Assembly: GCA_037141255.1 (NCBI GenBank)
Contig: JBAXCX010000142.1
Location: forward strand, 1 to 6,505
Reading direction: 5' to 3'
Source: IMCC26207 sp037141255
GTDB lineage: Bacteria; Actinomycetota; Acidimicrobiia; Acidimicrobiales; Microtrichaceae
DNA length: 6,505 nt
Both the position numbers and the translations under genes were made by a program. The notes beneath the pieces are model-generated. The model saw only the letters and a list, made by a program, of their open reading frames with translations. It was not told the DNA's origin and did no database searches. Shown here piece after piece: positions 5,874 through 6,505 of this stretch; within the stretch, counting starts at the first letter, position 1; each line of letters starts with the position of its first letter.

Positions 5874-6505
5874 ACCTGACCGTCACGCGCAATTCGCAGC
5901 AGTTCTGGACCCAGCCATTCGCCAATCACGCGAGAGTAGGAATCGGTGAAATGAAGCCCGTCGGGCCGAACTTCTGCATTGAGTTCGCCACCGGGCTGCG
6001 CGGCCTGCCAACTGCCAAACTCCAACAGTGAAGCAACACCCGGTCGCAGTGACACCGCCTCGGTGAGAAGCTGGTTGAGTCGATCAGTACGGCCCGGATC
6101 AGACTCGGGCAGATTGGTGAATCCCTGATCAAGGCCAGCACTGAAATGCGACTGCGTCAGCACTTCAACCCTGGCACCCGTGCTGCCGAGTAGGTCAATC
6201 GCAGAAAGGAACTCCGAGAGGATGTACTGGTCAACGACAGGATCACCAACATGGCGGAATCGATCATCTCCCGAGAATCGCCGATCCACGACTTCCCAGA
6301 TACTCGAAGAAAGCAGCACAACATCGGGTTGAAACTCGTTGAGCCAGTTCGGAATCCTCCTGCTCCAGTCACAATCATCTCGGAAAGAATCAAGGTCTTG
6401 CTGAAAACGAAATCCACCTCCCCGAGCGATGGGACAACCGAACTGAGCTGCGTTGAACACGCTGATCTGCCCTGTGGAGCTAGCCCAACCCTCAAGACCG
6501 AACCC
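5870..6505 (-). CDS. SGNH-domain protein, probable C-terminal part of an OafA-type acyltransferase (5' truncated)
   Basis: The frame is open to the right edge (first visible residues GFGLEGWASSTGQISV), so the GTG at 6460 is not the true start. The 211 visible residues form an SGNH/GDSL-hydrolase-like domain. The GDS serine block would lie just outside the window. Visible are a buried strand PDVVLLSSSIWEVVDRRF, whose Trp-Glu-Val replaces the classic GxND block as I recall from acyltransferase-linked SGNH domains, and the C-terminal catalytic pair in PDGLHFTD (Asp at 5960-5962, His at 5951-5953). In OafA-type enzymes such a domain follows a membrane acyltransferase-3 domain that O-acetylates surface glycans; whether that half is present here cannot be seen. 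A free-standing SGNH esterase is the alternative. It converges on the flavoprotein gene with a 4-base overlap. Confidence 0.82.
   Translation of the reverse strand, partial: GFGLEGWASSTGQISVFNAAQFGCPIARGGGFRFQQDLDSFRDDCDWSRRIPNWLNEFQPDVVLLSSSIWEVVDRRFSGDDRFRHVGDPVVDQYILSEFLSAIDLLGSTGARVEVLTQSHFSAGLDQGFTNLPESDPGRTDRLNQLLTEAVSLRPGVASLLEFGSWQAAQPGGELNAEVRPDGLHFTDSYSRVIGEWLGPELLRIARDGQV

Noticed and set aside
6157..6495. Minus-strand 112-codon frame overlapping the SGNH gene
   Set aside because: It is on the same strand but in a different frame from the SGNH domain, has no domain, and overlaps conserved residues of the real gene.

Overview
This window most resembles a chromosomal segment from an actinobacterium. 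The basis is protein-family resemblance by eye: a FadD19-like acyl-CoA synthetase, a small Cys4 protein with a C-terminus I associate with actinobacteria, a GTG start, and several starts without a Shine-Dalgarno sequence. Base composition looks moderately GC-rich, so it is not a typical very high-GC Streptomyces. No species is claimed. I see no RNA gene, insertion sequence, CRISPR array, attachment site or origin, and no gene-free stretch over 300 bases.

Left part (1-3397, plus strand): a co-directional run that looks like the end of an operon. It holds the 3' part of a DppD/OppD-type ABC ATPase, a complete DppF/OppF-type partner ATPase starting 1 base after the first gene's stop, and, after 28 bases, a FadD19-like acyl-CoA synthetase starting at GTG 1733. 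Permeases and binding protein would lie to the left, outside the window. The transported substrate cannot be read from the ATPases. The adjacent CoA ligase suggests, as inference only, that an imported acid or acylated compound is activated after uptake.

Middle part (3451-4185): two short divergent genes separated by 141 bases. The minus-strand gene encodes a 110-residue protein with a CxxC-x11-CxxC zinc-ribbon-like centre. The plus-strand gene encodes an 86-residue protein of unknown function, with a TAAAAT box placed so that its mRNA probably has no leader.

Right part (4326-6505): a 515-residue FAD-dependent oxidoreductase of the protoporphyrinogen-oxidase/UDP-galactopyranose-mutase-like type (PRK07208-like) faces the 3' part of an SGNH-domain protein, probably the C-terminal half of an OafA-type acyltransferase. 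Their stop codons overlap. Both families often occur with cell-surface polysaccharide genes, so this end may be the edge of an envelope-glycan region. I did not find a clearly undescribed multi-gene system. The best leads are the 86-residue orphan, the altered ABC signature residue, and the transporter-CoA ligase linkage.
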